Notes under the pieces: generated by a model
Told to the model about the DNA's origin: nothing
Databases searched by the model: none
Seen by the model: only the letters and a program-made list of their open reading frames with translations
Shown: positions 1 through 11,860 of the stretch, piece by piece
Layout of the letters: every line of letters begins with the position of its first letter
How positions within the stretch are numbered: the stretch's first letter is position 1
Translations under genes and position numbers: made by a program
Assembly: GCF_902167145.1 (NCBI RefSeq)
Contig: NC_050101.1
Coordinates: 117,147,789 to 117,211,788, forward strand
Reading direction: 5' to 3'
Origin: Zea mays
Lineage: Eukaryota; Streptophyta; Magnoliopsida; Poales; Poaceae
DNA length: 64,000 bases

Positions 1-243
1 GAGGTACCGTCCGTTTTCCACCCTGTGCCTTTTCGATTCAGTTTTGATCCACCAAGCGACCCCACTTCGATGAGCGCTTTCGTAAAGGCTTATCCTAACC
101 TTCCGGGGTACCATATGTGGTCATCCTGCGACTGACTGACGACCGTCTCAACCTACGGGCCCCTGGGTTCTGAGGAAGAAGACGACCCCGACTCCGGTTG
201 GGATTTCTCCGGGCTCCGAGATCCCAGTACCAAGCGAGACTTC

Positions 244-1161
244 ATGACCGCATGTGACTACTGCCTCTCCGGTTGCTCTGATGATGGCCACAACCTTGAC
301 GACAAGGGTTGTGGCCCAAGTCGCGAATGTTTCCACGTCGATCTAGGGGGTCACGACGAAGGCAACCACCTCAGTATGCTGGAGGATAACGATCTCCCTG
401 GGCCTGCTTCTCGCGTTGACATCCCGCGGGAGCTAGCTGTGGTCCCAGTCCCTGCGGGGGGTCAGGACACACAGCTCGAGCAAATCCGTGAGATGCAGGC
501 CAAGCTCAACGAGGAAGTAGGGCAACTTGTGCAGCTCCGGAAAACATCGAGCAGGAGTGGGCAGACCGAGCACTCGCCGGAGAAGCGCGTCATTGGGCCC
601 GGGACGTCCAACACCGTGTCGTTGACGATGCCAGGGCAAGGCTGCCCCCGGCCTCCAGCGGGGTCGGCCAGAATCTAGCTGCAGCGGCAATTCTACTCCG
701 AGCAATGCCGGAGCCATCCACCACCGAGGGGCGATGTATCCAGGGAGAACTCAAGAATCTCCTGGAGGATGTCGCGGTCCGACAGGCCAAAAGCTCTGCC
801 TCCCGAAGGCAGGGGTGCCCCCCGGAGCATCGCGCAACGACTTCCCGACTCATGCGGGAGGTCTCGGTCCGCACCGGGAGCACGCGGGACGCGACGCCTG
901 CAGCCCCGGATTGCCTCGGTGACGAGCAACACCATCGCGACCGTCGAGCCCGCCTCGACGAGAGGGTGCACCGAGGCTACCACCCCAGGCGTGGAGGACG
1001 CTACGACAGTGAGGAGGATCGGAGCCCCTCGCCCGAACCACCAGGTCCACGAGCCTTCAGTCGGGCCATACGACGGGCGCCGTTCCCGGCTCGGTTCCGG
1101 GCCTCGACTACCATCACCAAGTACTCGGGGGAGACGAGGCCGAAGTTGTGGCTTGTGGACT
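244..1161 (+). pseudogene. gag: gag, N-terminal part (Tat gypsy), frameshifted
   Basis: This is the first part of the structural gag gene of the Tat element. An open stretch from 244 to 678 encodes an acidic N-terminus followed by a coiled-coil-like stretch (around QLEQIREMQAKLNEEVGQL). A second frame from 705 to 1161 carries an Arg/Glu-rich region and ends in the start of the retrotransposon gag domain (RPKLWLVD). The reading then resumes after the copia insertion at 10168 with YRLACQLGG, so the gag domain was cut in two by that insertion. The change of frame between 678 and 705 is a decay mutation independent of the insertion. Positions 1-243 are leader or 5' untranslated sequence of the same element with no gene of their own. 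Confidence 0.75.
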
Positions 1162-2793
1162 TGAAAGTCGCCTAGAGGGGGGGTGGATAGGCGAAACCTG
1201 AAAATTAAAACTTTATCCCCCAACTAGATCCTTTGATTAGTGGTTAGAACAAGATGAACAATTATCGGAGTATAAAAACTAAGTTCTTGCTGGTAAAGAG
1301 TATAGCTTTCAAATAAAGCGGAAGTGATAAATCAATACAACTAATAATTCTATGATAACAAAGCAAGAAAGCTTAGATGAAAAAGAGCACTAACTCAAGT
1401 TCTTTTCTTGCGGAGTGTTGCTTCACTTAAATGAGATTTTAACTTGAAGCAACACCAAATGATATGAGCAAAGAATAGTGCAAGAGAACTTAGAGTAAGG
1501 GAAAGCAAACAAATCACAAGCAAAAGCACAATGAACACGGGTGATTTGTTTTACCGAGGTTCGGCCCTCGAAGGCCTAGTCCCTGTTGAGGAGTCCACTT
1601 AAGGACGGGTCTTTTTCAACCCTTTCCCTCTCTCCCGATCACACAAGGATTGGCGAGCTCTTCTTCTTCTCAAGGATCACTCTCGATCCCACAAGGACCA
1701 CCACAATCTTTGGTGTCTCTTGCTAGCTTTTACAAGCCTCCAACACTTTGGAGGAAGTTCGAATGGGAGTCAAAAACTCCACGCGCAAATGAACACAAAG
1801 ATGTAGAACACACTATCTCTCAATGAATCTCACAAGGCGCTAGGGCTAAACTCAATTGAGTAGCTCTTAATTGCTTGCTCTCTCTTTTGTGGCACTTGTG
1901 TTGGTTGTAGTGGACTAAATCTTGTGTATAGGATGGATCAATGAATATAGGTGGTTGGGAGGGCTTGAGTATGTCAACTAGATGACTTGGAATGTTGCTT
2001 GGACTCCCACACCTTGAAGTGGCCGGTTGGGGTGGTATTTATAGCCACCATCCAAAAACTAGCCGTTGATGAAGTCTGCTGGCGATGGGCGCACCGGACA
2101 GTCCGGTGCACACCGGACATGTCCGGTGCCCCAGCCACGTCATCCTATCCGTTGGGGTTGGAGCTGGTCGACCGTTGGAGGCTTTTGTCCTCATGTGGCA
2201 CCGGACAGTCCGGTGCACACCGGACAGTCCGGTGCCTCTCTGATCCTCTGCTCTGACTTCTGCCGCGTGTACTATTCTGCACTGTATACCGTCAGAGTCG
2301 ACCGTTGGCGCGAAGATGACCGTTGCTCCGCTAGCACACCGGACAGTCCGGTGCACACCGGACAGTCCGGTGAATTTTAGCGGAGCAGTCTTCGTGAAAT
2401 CCCGAGGCTGCCGAGTTCCTGAGGCCGCGTTCCGTTGGAGCACCGGACACTGTCCGGTGTACACCGGACAGTCCGGTGAATTATAGCGCGCCGGCTTCCG
2501 AGAATTCCCGAGAATGAAGAGTTGGAGTCAGCGTTCCCTGGTGCACCGGACAGGTACTGTTCACTGTACGGTGGCACACCGGACAGTCCGGTGCGCCAGA
2601 CCAGGGGTGCCCTCGGTTGCCCCTTTGCTCCTTTATTTTGACTCTTGTCTTGTTCTTTTTATTGGTTTTATGTTGAATCTTTGGCACCTGTAGAACATAT
2701 AATCTAGAGCAAACTAATTAGTCCAATTGTTTGTGTTGGACATTCAATCACCAAAATAATTTAGGAAAAGGTTTAAAGCCTATTTCCCTTTCA
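1162..2793 (-). repeat. Left LTR (3' LTR of the minus-strand copia element)
   Basis: On the minus strand it starts TGAAAGGGAAATAGGC and ends CGACTTTCA. It is GC-poor at both ends with a block at 2092-2593 rich in the palindrome CACCGGACAGTCCGGTG and close variants (near 2092, 2111, 2199, 2218, 2337, 2356, 2440, 2463 and 2573). Several small ORFs here are only translations of this palindrome array and are not genes. Confidence 0.92.
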
Positions 2794-2807
2794 ATCTCCC
2801 CCTTTTT
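2794..2807 (-). other. Polypurine tract of the copia element
   Basis: On the minus strand AAAAAGGGGGAGAT abuts the start of the left LTR, as required for plus-strand priming. Confidence 0.8.
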
Positions 2808-5800
2808 GGTGATTGATGCCAACACAAACCAAAGCAAATATATAAGAGAATAATTGAACTAGTTTGCATAAAATAGGTGCAAAGATTACTTGGAATTAAA
2901 CCAATATTCATTTCATAAAATATGCATGGATGCTTTCTTACTTTATTTTATTTAGTATTTTGGACCACGCTTGCACCACATGTTTTGTTTTTGCAAAATC
3001 TTTTTGTAAATCCATTTCAAAGATCTTATGCAAATAGTCAAAGGTAAATGAATAAGAGTTTGTAAAGCATTTTCAAGATTTGAAATTTTCTCCCCCTGTT
3101 TCAAATGCTTTTCCTTTGACTAAACAAAACTCCCCCTAAAAGAGATCCACCTCTTAGTGTTCAAGAGGGTTTTGATATATCAATTTTTGAAATACTACTT
3201 TCTCCCCCTTTTGAACACAATAGGATACCAAATGATAAATACTTTTGGAAAGCACTAAGTTTTTGAATTTGGTGGTGGTGGTGCGGTCCTTTTGCTTTGG
3301 GCTCATTTCTCCCCCTTTTTGGCATGAATCGCCAAAAACGGAATTATTAGAGCCCTCGAAGTGCTATCTTCCCTTTTGGGCATAAATAAATGAGTTAAGA
3401 TTATACCAAAGGCGAAGTCCGGTCTTTTAGCTTTGGGCTCTTACTCTCTTCCAGAGACGAAGTCCTTTTCTTTGATGCTCATTTCTCCCCCAAGGAATAG
3501 AGAGTTGCTTGGAGTGATGGCGAAGTATGATATACGGAGTGGAAGCCTTTGTTTTCGCCGAAGACTCCATTTCCCTTTCAATCTACGACTTTAGCATGGT
3601 AATATACTTGGAAACATATTAGTCGTAGTCACGGTACGGGAATAATAGGATATATGCATTTGTACCAAAATGAAAGAGATATGATCAAGAGATATGTCAA
3701 TTAAGCATGATCATAGTTCTATAAAATATAGATTTCTCCCCCTAAATATGTGCCTTGAGAGGAATACATATTTTGGCCTTAAATGCCAAGTGCACATAAT
3801 TAGGTTAATGAGAACAAGTCTATATCATAGAGAAAGTGAAGTGCATTGTGTCATAGTATATGAGTGATGTTCAAGACAGTTTATGCACTTATGAAAGCAT
3901 GTTGCAAACAATTTAAGCATTTTCCTTTAAGGATTTCAAAGAGACTTAAGGACCATCCACCTTTGGAACAAAGGTAGCTTATCCTCGTTACAAGGTTAAG
4001 CTTTAAGCTCTTTGACAATAGAATCACTTCATCTAGTTTTAGCAAAGATGCAATAATGCATGAGTGAAATTTTAAGAGGTTAAACTAGGTATGAAGCAGG
4101 GATAAATGCAAAGGACATGCTTTCTCTTCCTTATGTATAAGATATGCAAAGGATGCTTATAAGAGGAAGATTTAGGTACAAGTTCAAATGAAAGGAAGTG
4201 GTTTTACCCTTTTTGTACCTTCTCATAGAGACGCTCTCTTCATTGTGTTTTGTCCTTAGTCTTAGTTGCTTAAGACCTATACTCAATGACAATATATGGA
4301 AATACTTTGCACAAGAGAGAGTTCTACAACTGGTGATCTTTTTCAAGTTATTGTTAGCATATATCAAATGGATCACAAGTTGCATAAATGAATCATGAAT
4401 TCTCCTTTTTCCTTAGTGCATATCAGGATAGATGTCAATTAAAATTACCAATTGAAATCAAATTGAAATTACATGAGGCACTAAAAAGTATCAGTGATAA
4501 TTAAATTGAAATCAAATTGAAATTACATGAGGCACTAAGAAGTATCAGTGATAATTAAAGTTGTTCAATGATCAATCAATCGATGCGATCAAGAGAACAA
4601 CATAGGCATTAGATTTACAATCAAGCTCAAAAATAGGAGAATCCAATAAGCATGCTACTTTTAAAAATGAAAGCAATAATCCTTGATAAAAGCGATATTA
4701 CTTTAACAAGTTTGATTGATGTGAAGTAGCATACTATATGAGAAATATTATTCTCATGCAAGAGACTGTATGAAATTACTGAGATAAAGCAATAGTCTCA
4801 ACATAATCAAAATATAATAATGGACCCCCCCTAAAGATATGCATCAAGTAATTGAGAGAATTGATTTTAATGCATTCAATTTTAAGAACATAAAAGGAGA
4901 ATCATTATACATCTTGATCAAAGCTCATAAATTTTGCAATAAACAGCTTAAGCCGGGTAACTTCATAATGAAAAAGGATTTAGAATGCTTACAACCACAC
5001 CATTGATTGTTGTGAAAACCTTATTGTCCAAGTAGGTGTTGTTGTCCTTGATGTTCTTTCTTTTTCATTTGAGTGTCCTCCCTTTGTAGTTGTCTCTTTT
5101 TCCTTCCAAACTTATTGAAAATACTTAAGAGAGATGTCAATAGCGCAAGGGAGTATATGATGAATGATGATTACTTTAGAAAATAAATATGAACAATTTA
5201 TCATCCATAAGTCACACAGACATGAAGTAAAATCCTTAACATTAGTGCATTTCATTTGAGAAAAATGAGTGAGCACCTTTTAAGCATTTTAATAATCATT
5301 GGAGATTTTACTTTATCATATTGAAGTTAGCTAATCATTACTTGAAGGCAATCCAATATGATAACATATATATAAATATCGCAAAGGCATTAAATAGATT
5401 CTAATGGACATGAGCTTTTAGAAGAATGAGATTGAATGCACATTTAGTTGAAATGAGTCCAATAAAGAATCTATTTCTCACATGGGTAGAATATGATAAT
5501 TTAGATTAAATACCCATTGAGATGGGAACTAAACTTAATTAAGAAGATGAGTTCCCATACCTTTCCTTTTACCTTTCTTCTTTTGGGTGAAGATCAACCC
5601 ATGAGGCTTGTGTACTTTTCCTTCTATGCATATTTATAAGTAAGCTCAAGAGATACGTTAGCAACACAAGCACTAGTTTCCGTTTAGTAATTATTTTGAT
5701 AGGGAATGAAAAGGTGAATTACTAAAGCATGGAAACTTTATAATATGAACTAGATCATTCCAAGAAGTATGCCTCGTTTTAAACTCATAAAACAAGCATG

Positions 5801-6602
5801 GTTAAACTCTTGAGACTTAAGGGAATAAATCTAATTCATTACATGGAGAGCGATAATTGTAGAAGAATCATATCCAATTAAGCAATAAGAGATACAACAT
5901 GTATTATTGGATAGAATTTCCTAGACATGATGAGATATGCATTTCCATAGAGAAACTTATTCTCTACAAGTGAGACTACTTAAATTATTTAGATAAAAAC
6001 AATAGTCTCACTTTTCTAGCTATAGAGAGAATTTTCCTTTTATAAGTGTCCTAAGTATTTGAATTCCTTACATGACACCTTATTCTTTTAAGAACATGAA
6101 GTATCTCTCTATATCTAGAACATGGCAATAATAGAATAATTAATGTAGAAACATGCCATGTGAACTTGCAACAATTTAAAAACATGTAGATTGTCATAAT
6201 ATAGAATTTGATGAATACACAATCTACCATATGAGAGGAATTTTCTTCAAAGAATGATGACATAATTTTTAAAACATCCTTAAGTGCTTTCTATTTCTAT
6301 GTGACTACACAAGACATATGACAAATTAAGATAATTGCACTTAAGAATATAAATGTTACCATCCCTTGACTTTCCTCCATGTTGTAGGCTTTGATATTCC
6401 GCACATGATGATTCTTTATTTCCTACAACATTAATATCTTGCCGAGATGATATGAGTTTTGAATACAATAAACTGAAGTAACCTTGGGTCAATCTTGAAT
6501 ATGTAGATCATTTGAAGATTGATAGCTTGAGTTGATAAGAATTGAATTAACTCCCTCAAGCACCCCAAAGGTTCATACCATCTCCTTCTCCTACAAATCT
6601 TG
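2808..6602 (-). other. Non-coding internal region of the copia element
   Basis: This is 3.8 kb of AT-rich sequence with many purine-rich CCCCTTTTTGG-type stretches and no long ORF. No RT, integrase or protease motif was seen on either strand. A 54-bp tandem duplication lies at 4450-4503 and 4504-4557. It occupies the place where pol and any env-like region would be. Confidence 0.8.
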
Positions 6603-8483
6603 TCAAGCACATTTTGGTACCCATCGCTTGATGGGTCCGTTAAGGTTAGTAAACAAAGATCTAGGAACCCAAGTGTCCTTTGTGCTAGCGCTTGGTAAAC
6701 TTGTTACCTTTCTAGCACAAGTTGCAATCTTGGGTTGCCTAGTTATATATGAATCAAATGACAAGTTAGGAGTGAGATTTTTACCAATGGGACAATCTTT
6801 GCATTGATGTCCCTTCTTTCGGCATGTGTAGCATAGGCGTTTTCCAAATTTTGAAGATTTCTTCTTTCCTTGTTTGTTGCCTGCTACATGGTTAGTAAAA
6901 ACCTTCTTTTCTAACCCTATGCCTTTTTGTTTTAAATGGGGACAAGATCTAAGCAAGTGTCCCTTCTTGGAGCATTTAAAACAAAGTCTATCATCCTTGT
7001 TAATAATCAAGCCATTTTTAATGTAGGGACATGACCTAATCAAGTGCCCCTCTTTAAAGCATTCACTACACCTCTTAATGTGAAGTGTGGCTTGATCATT
7101 ACCTTGGATGTTACCTTTTGTGGAGGCGTGGTTGAGGCTTTTGGAGGAGGTGTTGAATTTCTTCTTTTGTTTATTCCTCTTGGCAATCCTCAAATCCTTG
7201 ACATTTTCTTCAAGGGATGTAGTGCATGCCACGGTTGTTCCCGTCTCAAGCTTCTTCACCATGTGATCACGGTTATCTTGAGAAGGTTGGGCAATGCATT
7301 TCCCTTTAAGTTGTGTCAAGCTCTTCTTTAGCCTCTCATTTTCTTCTTTGAGCTTTTGATATGAATCATCATTTGTTCCTGCAGATTCTAGCTCAAAAGA
7401 AGATTTGCTTGTCGACGAACAACAAGCATTAGCACATGGTAATATAGTATCAATTTGAATACATGTGCATGAGTGAGGTTGTTGGGATTTTAAATTTTCT
7501 ATCACAACCTCATGAGCAATGTTTAATATGATATGATCATCTATAAGATTTTCATGAGAACATAGAAGCATATCATATTTATTTTGAAAAGCTAGATTTT
7601 CAACTTTTAGCTTTTCTATTTGGTCCTTAAGCAAGGTATTCCTATTTACTAATTGAGCGATACAATGTAAAGCGTTATCTTGCTCAATTGAAATAGTTTC
7701 ATACCTTTGGACCAAATCAACATGAGAGCACTTTAGCTCCTCATGTTCTTTAGTCAACTCGTCAAAGTGTTGCATCTTTATGGAGAGAATATCTTCTAGC
7801 CTTTGACGAGCTTCGCTTTGTTCTCTCGCTCTTTCTAGAAGTTTGAGCATGACCGCCTTATCTTCTTGGCTTAGGCGAGCGTAGAGATGCACAAAGCTTC
7901 TTTCTTCCTCCTCATCCTCGTTTGTGCTTCCGCTATCATTTTCATTAGCTACACAACACATGTGGGAATCGAAATGGAAAGACAAACCTTTTGGAGAGGT
8001 GGATTCATCGTTTGGTCTCCATCGTTCATTTTCTCCTTCTTCCTTGCAAGGGTTAGTATCACAAAAACTAAAGGAAGTTGAGGCATTAAATGAACTATTA
8101 TGTTTGGACTCATCAAACTTGATTTTAATTCTAGTCCAAATATCATGCGCATCGGGAATGGATTCGTCATAGTTTGATATGAAGGCACGATAATCTTCTT
8201 TGCTAAGAGAATTGTTTAAGATGTCAAAAGCTAGGTAGTTTAAGCGATAACATCTTTGATCCTCCTCGGAATTAATTTTTCCATTAAAACTAGAGGGGAA
8301 AATACTCTTGTCAATAATTTGTTCTAATTGAGGATGTATGGTTCTAAAGGCATTTATCACACTAGTAGACCATGAATCATAATTAGAACAATCATCAAAT
8401 AATATCTCAAGAGTTACCTCCTTTTGAGTTGCGTTCGTTGGAGGAGTCTTCTTGTTCTTTTGGGATCTTCTACGAGCCATCAC
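6603..8483 (-). CDS. gag: Gag polyprotein, 626 codons, intact
   Basis: The frame is a single ORF on the minus strand from an ATG 33 bases inside the primer binding site. The N-terminal ~200 residues resemble the copia gag core (YDSWSTSVINAFRTIHPQLE). A long charged coiled-coil region follows (about 225-400). Then come three CCHC zinc knuckles of the form C-x2-C-x4-H-x4-C: CSECFKEGHLIRSC, CFKCSKKGHLLRSC and CYTCRKKGHQCKDC. It ends at WVPKCA, a motif normally just before Pol in this group. Gag forms the cytoplasmic particle and packages RNA. The intact frame and near-identical LTRs imply recent selection or recent birth. No pol follows, so this is a gag-retaining non-autonomous type. It could still make particles filled by a helper's enzymes. 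Confidence 0.9.
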   Translation of the reverse strand: MMARRRSQKNKKTPPTNATQKEVTLEILFDDCSNYDSWSTSVINAFRTIHPQLEQIIDKSIFPSSFNGKINSEEDQRCYRLNYLAFDILNNSLSKEDYRAFISNYDESIPDAHDIWTRIKIKFDESKHNSSFNASTSFSFCDTNPCKEEGENERWRPNDESTSPKGLSFHFDSHMCCVANENDSGSTNEDEEEERSFVHLYARLSQEDKAVMLKLLERAREQSEARQRLEDILSIKMQHFDELTKEHEELKCSHVDLVQRYETISIEQDNALHCIAQLVNRNTLLKDQIEKLKVENLAFQNKYDMLLCSHENLIDDHIILNIAHEVVIENLKSQQPHSCTCIQIDTILPCANACCSSTSKSSFELESAGTNDDSYQKLKEENERLKKSLTQLKGKCIAQPSQDNRDHMVKKLETGTTVACTTSLEENVKDLRIAKRNKQKKKFNTSSKSLNHASTKGNIQGNDQATLHIKRCSECFKEGHLIRSCPYIKNGLIINKDDRLCFKCSKKGHLLRSCPHLKQKGIGLEKKVFTNHVAGNKQGKKKSSKFGKRLCYTCRKKGHQCKDCPIGKNLTPNLSFDSYITRQPKIATCARKVTSLPSASTKDTWVPRSLFTNLNGPIKRWVPKCA

Positions 8484-8515
8484 TTCGAGTTGTTAGACTC
8501 AAGATGAAGTGCCTA

Positions 8516-8527
8516 GCTTTGATACCA
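8516..8527 (-). other. Primer binding site of the copia element
   Basis: On the minus strand TGGTATCAAAGC follows the LTR by two bases. It matches the 3' end of initiator methionine tRNA at most positions. Confidence 0.8.
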
Positions 8528-8529
8528 AT

Positions 8530-10162
8530 TGAAAGTCGCCTAGAGGGGGGGGTGGATAGGCGAAACCTGAAAATTAAAACTTTATCCCCCAACTAGATCC
8601 TTTGATTAGTGGTTAGAACAAGATGAACAATTATCGGAGTATAAAAACTAAGTTCTTGCTGGTAAAGAGTATAGCTTTCAAATAAAGCGGAAGTGATAAA
8701 TCAATACAACTAATAATTCTATGATAACAAAGCAAGAAAGCTTAGATGAAAAAGAGCACTAACTCAAGTTCTTTTCTTGCGGAGTGTTGCTTCACTTAAA
8801 TGAGATTTTAACTTGAAGCAACACCAAATGATATGAGCAAAGAATAGTGCAAGAGAACTTAGAGTAAGGGAAAGCAAACAAATCACAAGCAAAAGCACAA
8901 TGAACACGGGTGATTTGTTTTACCGAGGTTCGGCCCTCGAAGGCCTAGTCCCCGTTGAGGAGTCCACTTAAGGACGGGTCTTTTTCAACCCTTTCCCTCT
9001 CTCCCGATCACACAAGGATCGGCGAGCTCTTCTTCTTCTCAAGGATCACTCTCGATCCCACAAGGACCACCACAATCTTTGGTGTCTCTTGCTAGCTTTT
9101 ACAAGCCTCCAACACTTTGGAGGAAGTTCGAATGGGAGTCAAAAACTCCACGCGCAAATGAACACAAAGATGTAGAACACACTATCTCTCAATGAATCTC
9201 ACAAGGCGCTAGGGCTAAACTCAATTGAGTAGCTCTTAATTGCTTGCTCTCTCTTTTGTGGCACTTGTGTTGGTTGTAGTGGACTAAATCTTGTGTATAG
9301 GATGGATCAATGAATATAGGTGGTTGGGAGGGCTTGAGTATGTCAACTAGATGACTTTGAATGTTGCTTGGACTCCCACACCTTGAAGTGGCCGGTTGGG
9401 GTGGTATTTATAGCCACCATCCAAAAACTAGCCGTTGATGAAGTCTGCTGGCGATGGGCGCACCGGACAGTCCGGTGCACACCGGACATGTCCGGTGCCC
9501 CAGCCACGTCATCCTATCCGTTGGGGTTGGAGCTGGTCGACCGTTGGAGGCTTTTGTCCTCATGTGGCACCGGACAGTCCGGTGCACACCGGACAGTCCG
9601 GTGCCTCTCTGATCCTCTGCTCTGACTTCTGCCGCGTGTACTGTTCTGCACTGTATACCGTCAGAGTCGACCGTTGGCGCGAAGATGACCGTTGCTCCGC
9701 TAGCACACCGGACAGTCCGGTGCACACCGGACAGTCCGGTGAATTTTAGCGGAGCAGTCTTCGTGAAATCCCGAGGCTGCCGAGTTCCTGAGGCCGCGTT
9801 CCGTTGGAGCACCGGACACTGTCCGGTGTACACCGGACAGTCCGGTGAATTATAGCGCGCCGGCTTCCGAGAATTCCCGAGAATGAAGAGTTGGAGTCAG
9901 CGTTCCCTGGTGCACCGGACAGGTACTGTTCACTGTACGGTGGCACACCGGACAGTCCGGTGCGCCAGACCAGGGGTGCCCTCGGTTGCCCCTTTGCTCC
10001 TTTATTTTGACTCTTGTCTTGTTCTTTTTATTGGTTTTATGTTGAATCTTTGGCACCTGTAGAACATATAATCTAGAGCAAACTAATTAGTCCAATTGTT
10101 TGTGTTGGACATTCAATCACCAAAATCATTTAGGAAAAGGTTTAAAGCCTATTTCCCTTTCA
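8530..10162 (-). repeat. Right LTR (5' LTR of the minus-strand copia element)
   Basis: It is nearly identical to 1162-2793. Differences I saw are single substitutions around 8952, 9018, 9358, 9643 and 10127, plus one extra G in the G-run near 8545. It drives transcription toward lower coordinates. Confidence 0.92.
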
Positions 10163-10167
10163 GGACT

Positions 10168-11759
10168 ACCGTCTGGCATGCCAGCTAGGAGGGACGGACG
10201 ACGACAACCTCATCATCCGCAACCTCCCTCTCTTCCTCTCCGACGCTGCCCGAGCCTGGCTAGAGCATCTGCCTCCCGCGTAGATCTCCAACTGGGACGA
10301 CCTGGTCAAGGCCTTTGCTGGAAATTTCCAGGCCACGTACGTGCACCCTGGGAACTCATGGGATCTCCGAAGCTGCCGCCAGCAGCCAGGGGAATCCCTA
10401 CGAGAGTACATCCGACGGTTTTCAAAGCAGCGCACCGAGCTGCCCAACATCACCGACTCGGACGTCATCGGCGCGTTCCTCGCCGGCACCACATGCCGAG
10501 ACCTGGTGAGCAAACTGGGGCGCAAGACTCCCACCAAGGCGAGCGAATTGATGGACATTGCCACCAAGTTCGCCTCTGGTCAGGAGGCGGTCAAAGCCAT
10601 CTTTCGGAAGGACAAGCAGCCTCAGGGACGGCAGCAGGAAGACGTCCCCGAGGCGTCCGCCCAGCGTGGCACGAAGAAGAAGGCCAGGAAGAAGTCACAA
10701 GCGAAGCACGACGCCGCTGACGCAAATCTTGTCGCTGCTACCGAGCACAGGAACCCTTGGAAGCCTCCCGGAGGGGCCAACCTGTTCGACAAGATGCTCA
10801 AGGAGTCGTGCCCCTACCACCAGGGTCCCGTCAAGCACACCCTTGAGGAATGCGTCATGCTCCGGCGCTACTTCCATAAGGCCGGGCCCCCGGCGGAAGG
10901 TGGCAAGGACCAAGACAACAACAAGAAGGAGGGCGACAAGGCAGAGGAGTTCCCGGAGGTCCACGGCTGCTTCATGATCTACGGTGGGCAAGTGGCAAAC
11001 GCCTCGGCTCGGCACCGTAAGCAGGAGCGCCGGGAGGTCTGCTCGGTAAAGGTGGCGGCGCCAGTCTACCTGGACTGGTCCGACAAGCCCATCACCTTCG
11101 ACCAAGGCGACCACCCCGAATGCGTGCCAAGCCTAGGAAGGTACCCGCTCATTGTCGACCCTGTCATCGGCAACGCTAGGCTCACCAAGGTCCTCATGGA
11201 CGGAGGCAACAACCTCAACATCATCTACGCCGAGACCCTCGGGCTCTTGGAGATCGATCTGTCCACGATCCGGGCCGGTGCGGCGCCTTTTCACGGGATC
11301 GTCCCCGGAAAGCGCGTCCTGCCCCATGGGCAACTCGATTTGCCCGTTTGCTTTGGAACTCCCTCCAACTTCTGAAAGGAAACCCTCACGTTCGAGGTGG
11401 TCGGGTTCCAAGGAACCTACCACGCGGTGCTAGGGAGACCATGCTACGCCAAGTTCATGGCCGTCCCCAACTACACGTACCTCAAGCTCAAGATGCCAGG
11501 CCCCAACGGGGTCATCACCGTCGGATCCACGTACCGACACGCGTACGAATGCGACGTGGAGTGCGTGGAGTATGCTGAGGCCCTCGCCGAGTCCGAGGCC
11601 CTCATCGCCGACCTAGAGTGCCTCTCCAAGGAGGTGCCTGATGTGAAGCGCCACGCCGGCAACTTCGAACCGGCTGAGGCGGTTAAGTCTGTCGCCCTCG
11701 ATCCCAGCAACGACGCCTGCAAGCAAGTCCGGATCGGCTCCGAGCTCGACCCCAAATAG
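10168..11759 (+). pseudogene. gag-pro: gag C-terminal part and aspartic protease (Tat gypsy)
   Basis: This continues gag after the copia insertion. The gag domain motif DAARAWLEHLP is followed by an in-frame TAG (about 10280), then by an open frame from 10341 to 11374 with a basic linker and the protease core. The protease active site reads MDGGNNLNIIYAETL, where this lineage usually has D-G-G-S. A TGA at 11372-11374 interrupts the protease. The frame then resumes (GTYHAVLGRPCYAKF, a typical flap and C-terminal part) up to a TAG at 11757-11759. That same TAG is present in the duplicated copy at 17152-17154. Three in-frame stops mean this cannot give a full Gag-Pro product. At 11861 the element is broken by the Tekay-like insertion. 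Confidence 0.8.
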
Positions 11760-11860
11760 GAAGCAGTGCTCGTCGACTTTCTCCACGCAAACGCCGAAGT
11801 TTTTGCCTGGAGTCCCTCGGACATGCCCGGCATATTGAGGGATGTCGCCGAGCACTCACT
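11682..11860 (+). repeat. Left copy of a 179-bp duplication flanking the Tekay-like fragment
   Basis: It begins GTTAAGTCTGTCGCC and ends GAGCACTCACT. It matches 17078-17256 except for three transitions that I could see. Both copies carry the same premature TAG in the Tat pol frame. Confidence 0.92.

Larger units (their letters stand above)
1162..10162 (-). mobile_element. Young gag-only copia-type (SIRE-like) LTR retrotransposon
   Basis: The element is 9.0 kb and lies on the minus strand. It has two LTRs of about 1632 bp, a methionine-tRNA-type primer binding site inside the right LTR, a polypurine tract inside the left LTR, and a perfect 5-bp target duplication GGACT (1157-1161 and 10163-10167). 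The LTRs differ by only about five substitutions and one base in a G-run by my count, so the insertion is recent. The only coding region is a 626-codon gag. The remaining 3.8 kb has no protease, integrase, RT or RNase H, so it would need a helper Pol in trans. The gag style (three CCHC knuckles, long coiled-coil middle) resembles the maize SIRE-lineage elements. Confidence 0.93.

Noticed and set aside
2092..2593. CRISPR-like array of regularly repeated palindromes
   Set aside because: Spacers are irregular, the repeats are LTR-borne in a eukaryotic genome, and no Cas genes exist.
2039..2690. Short ORFs rich in HRTVRCTPD or TGQSGAHRT on both strands (also at 9408-10056)
   Set aside because: They are translations of the CACCGGACAGTCCGGTG palindrome array in the two LTRs and occur in every frame.
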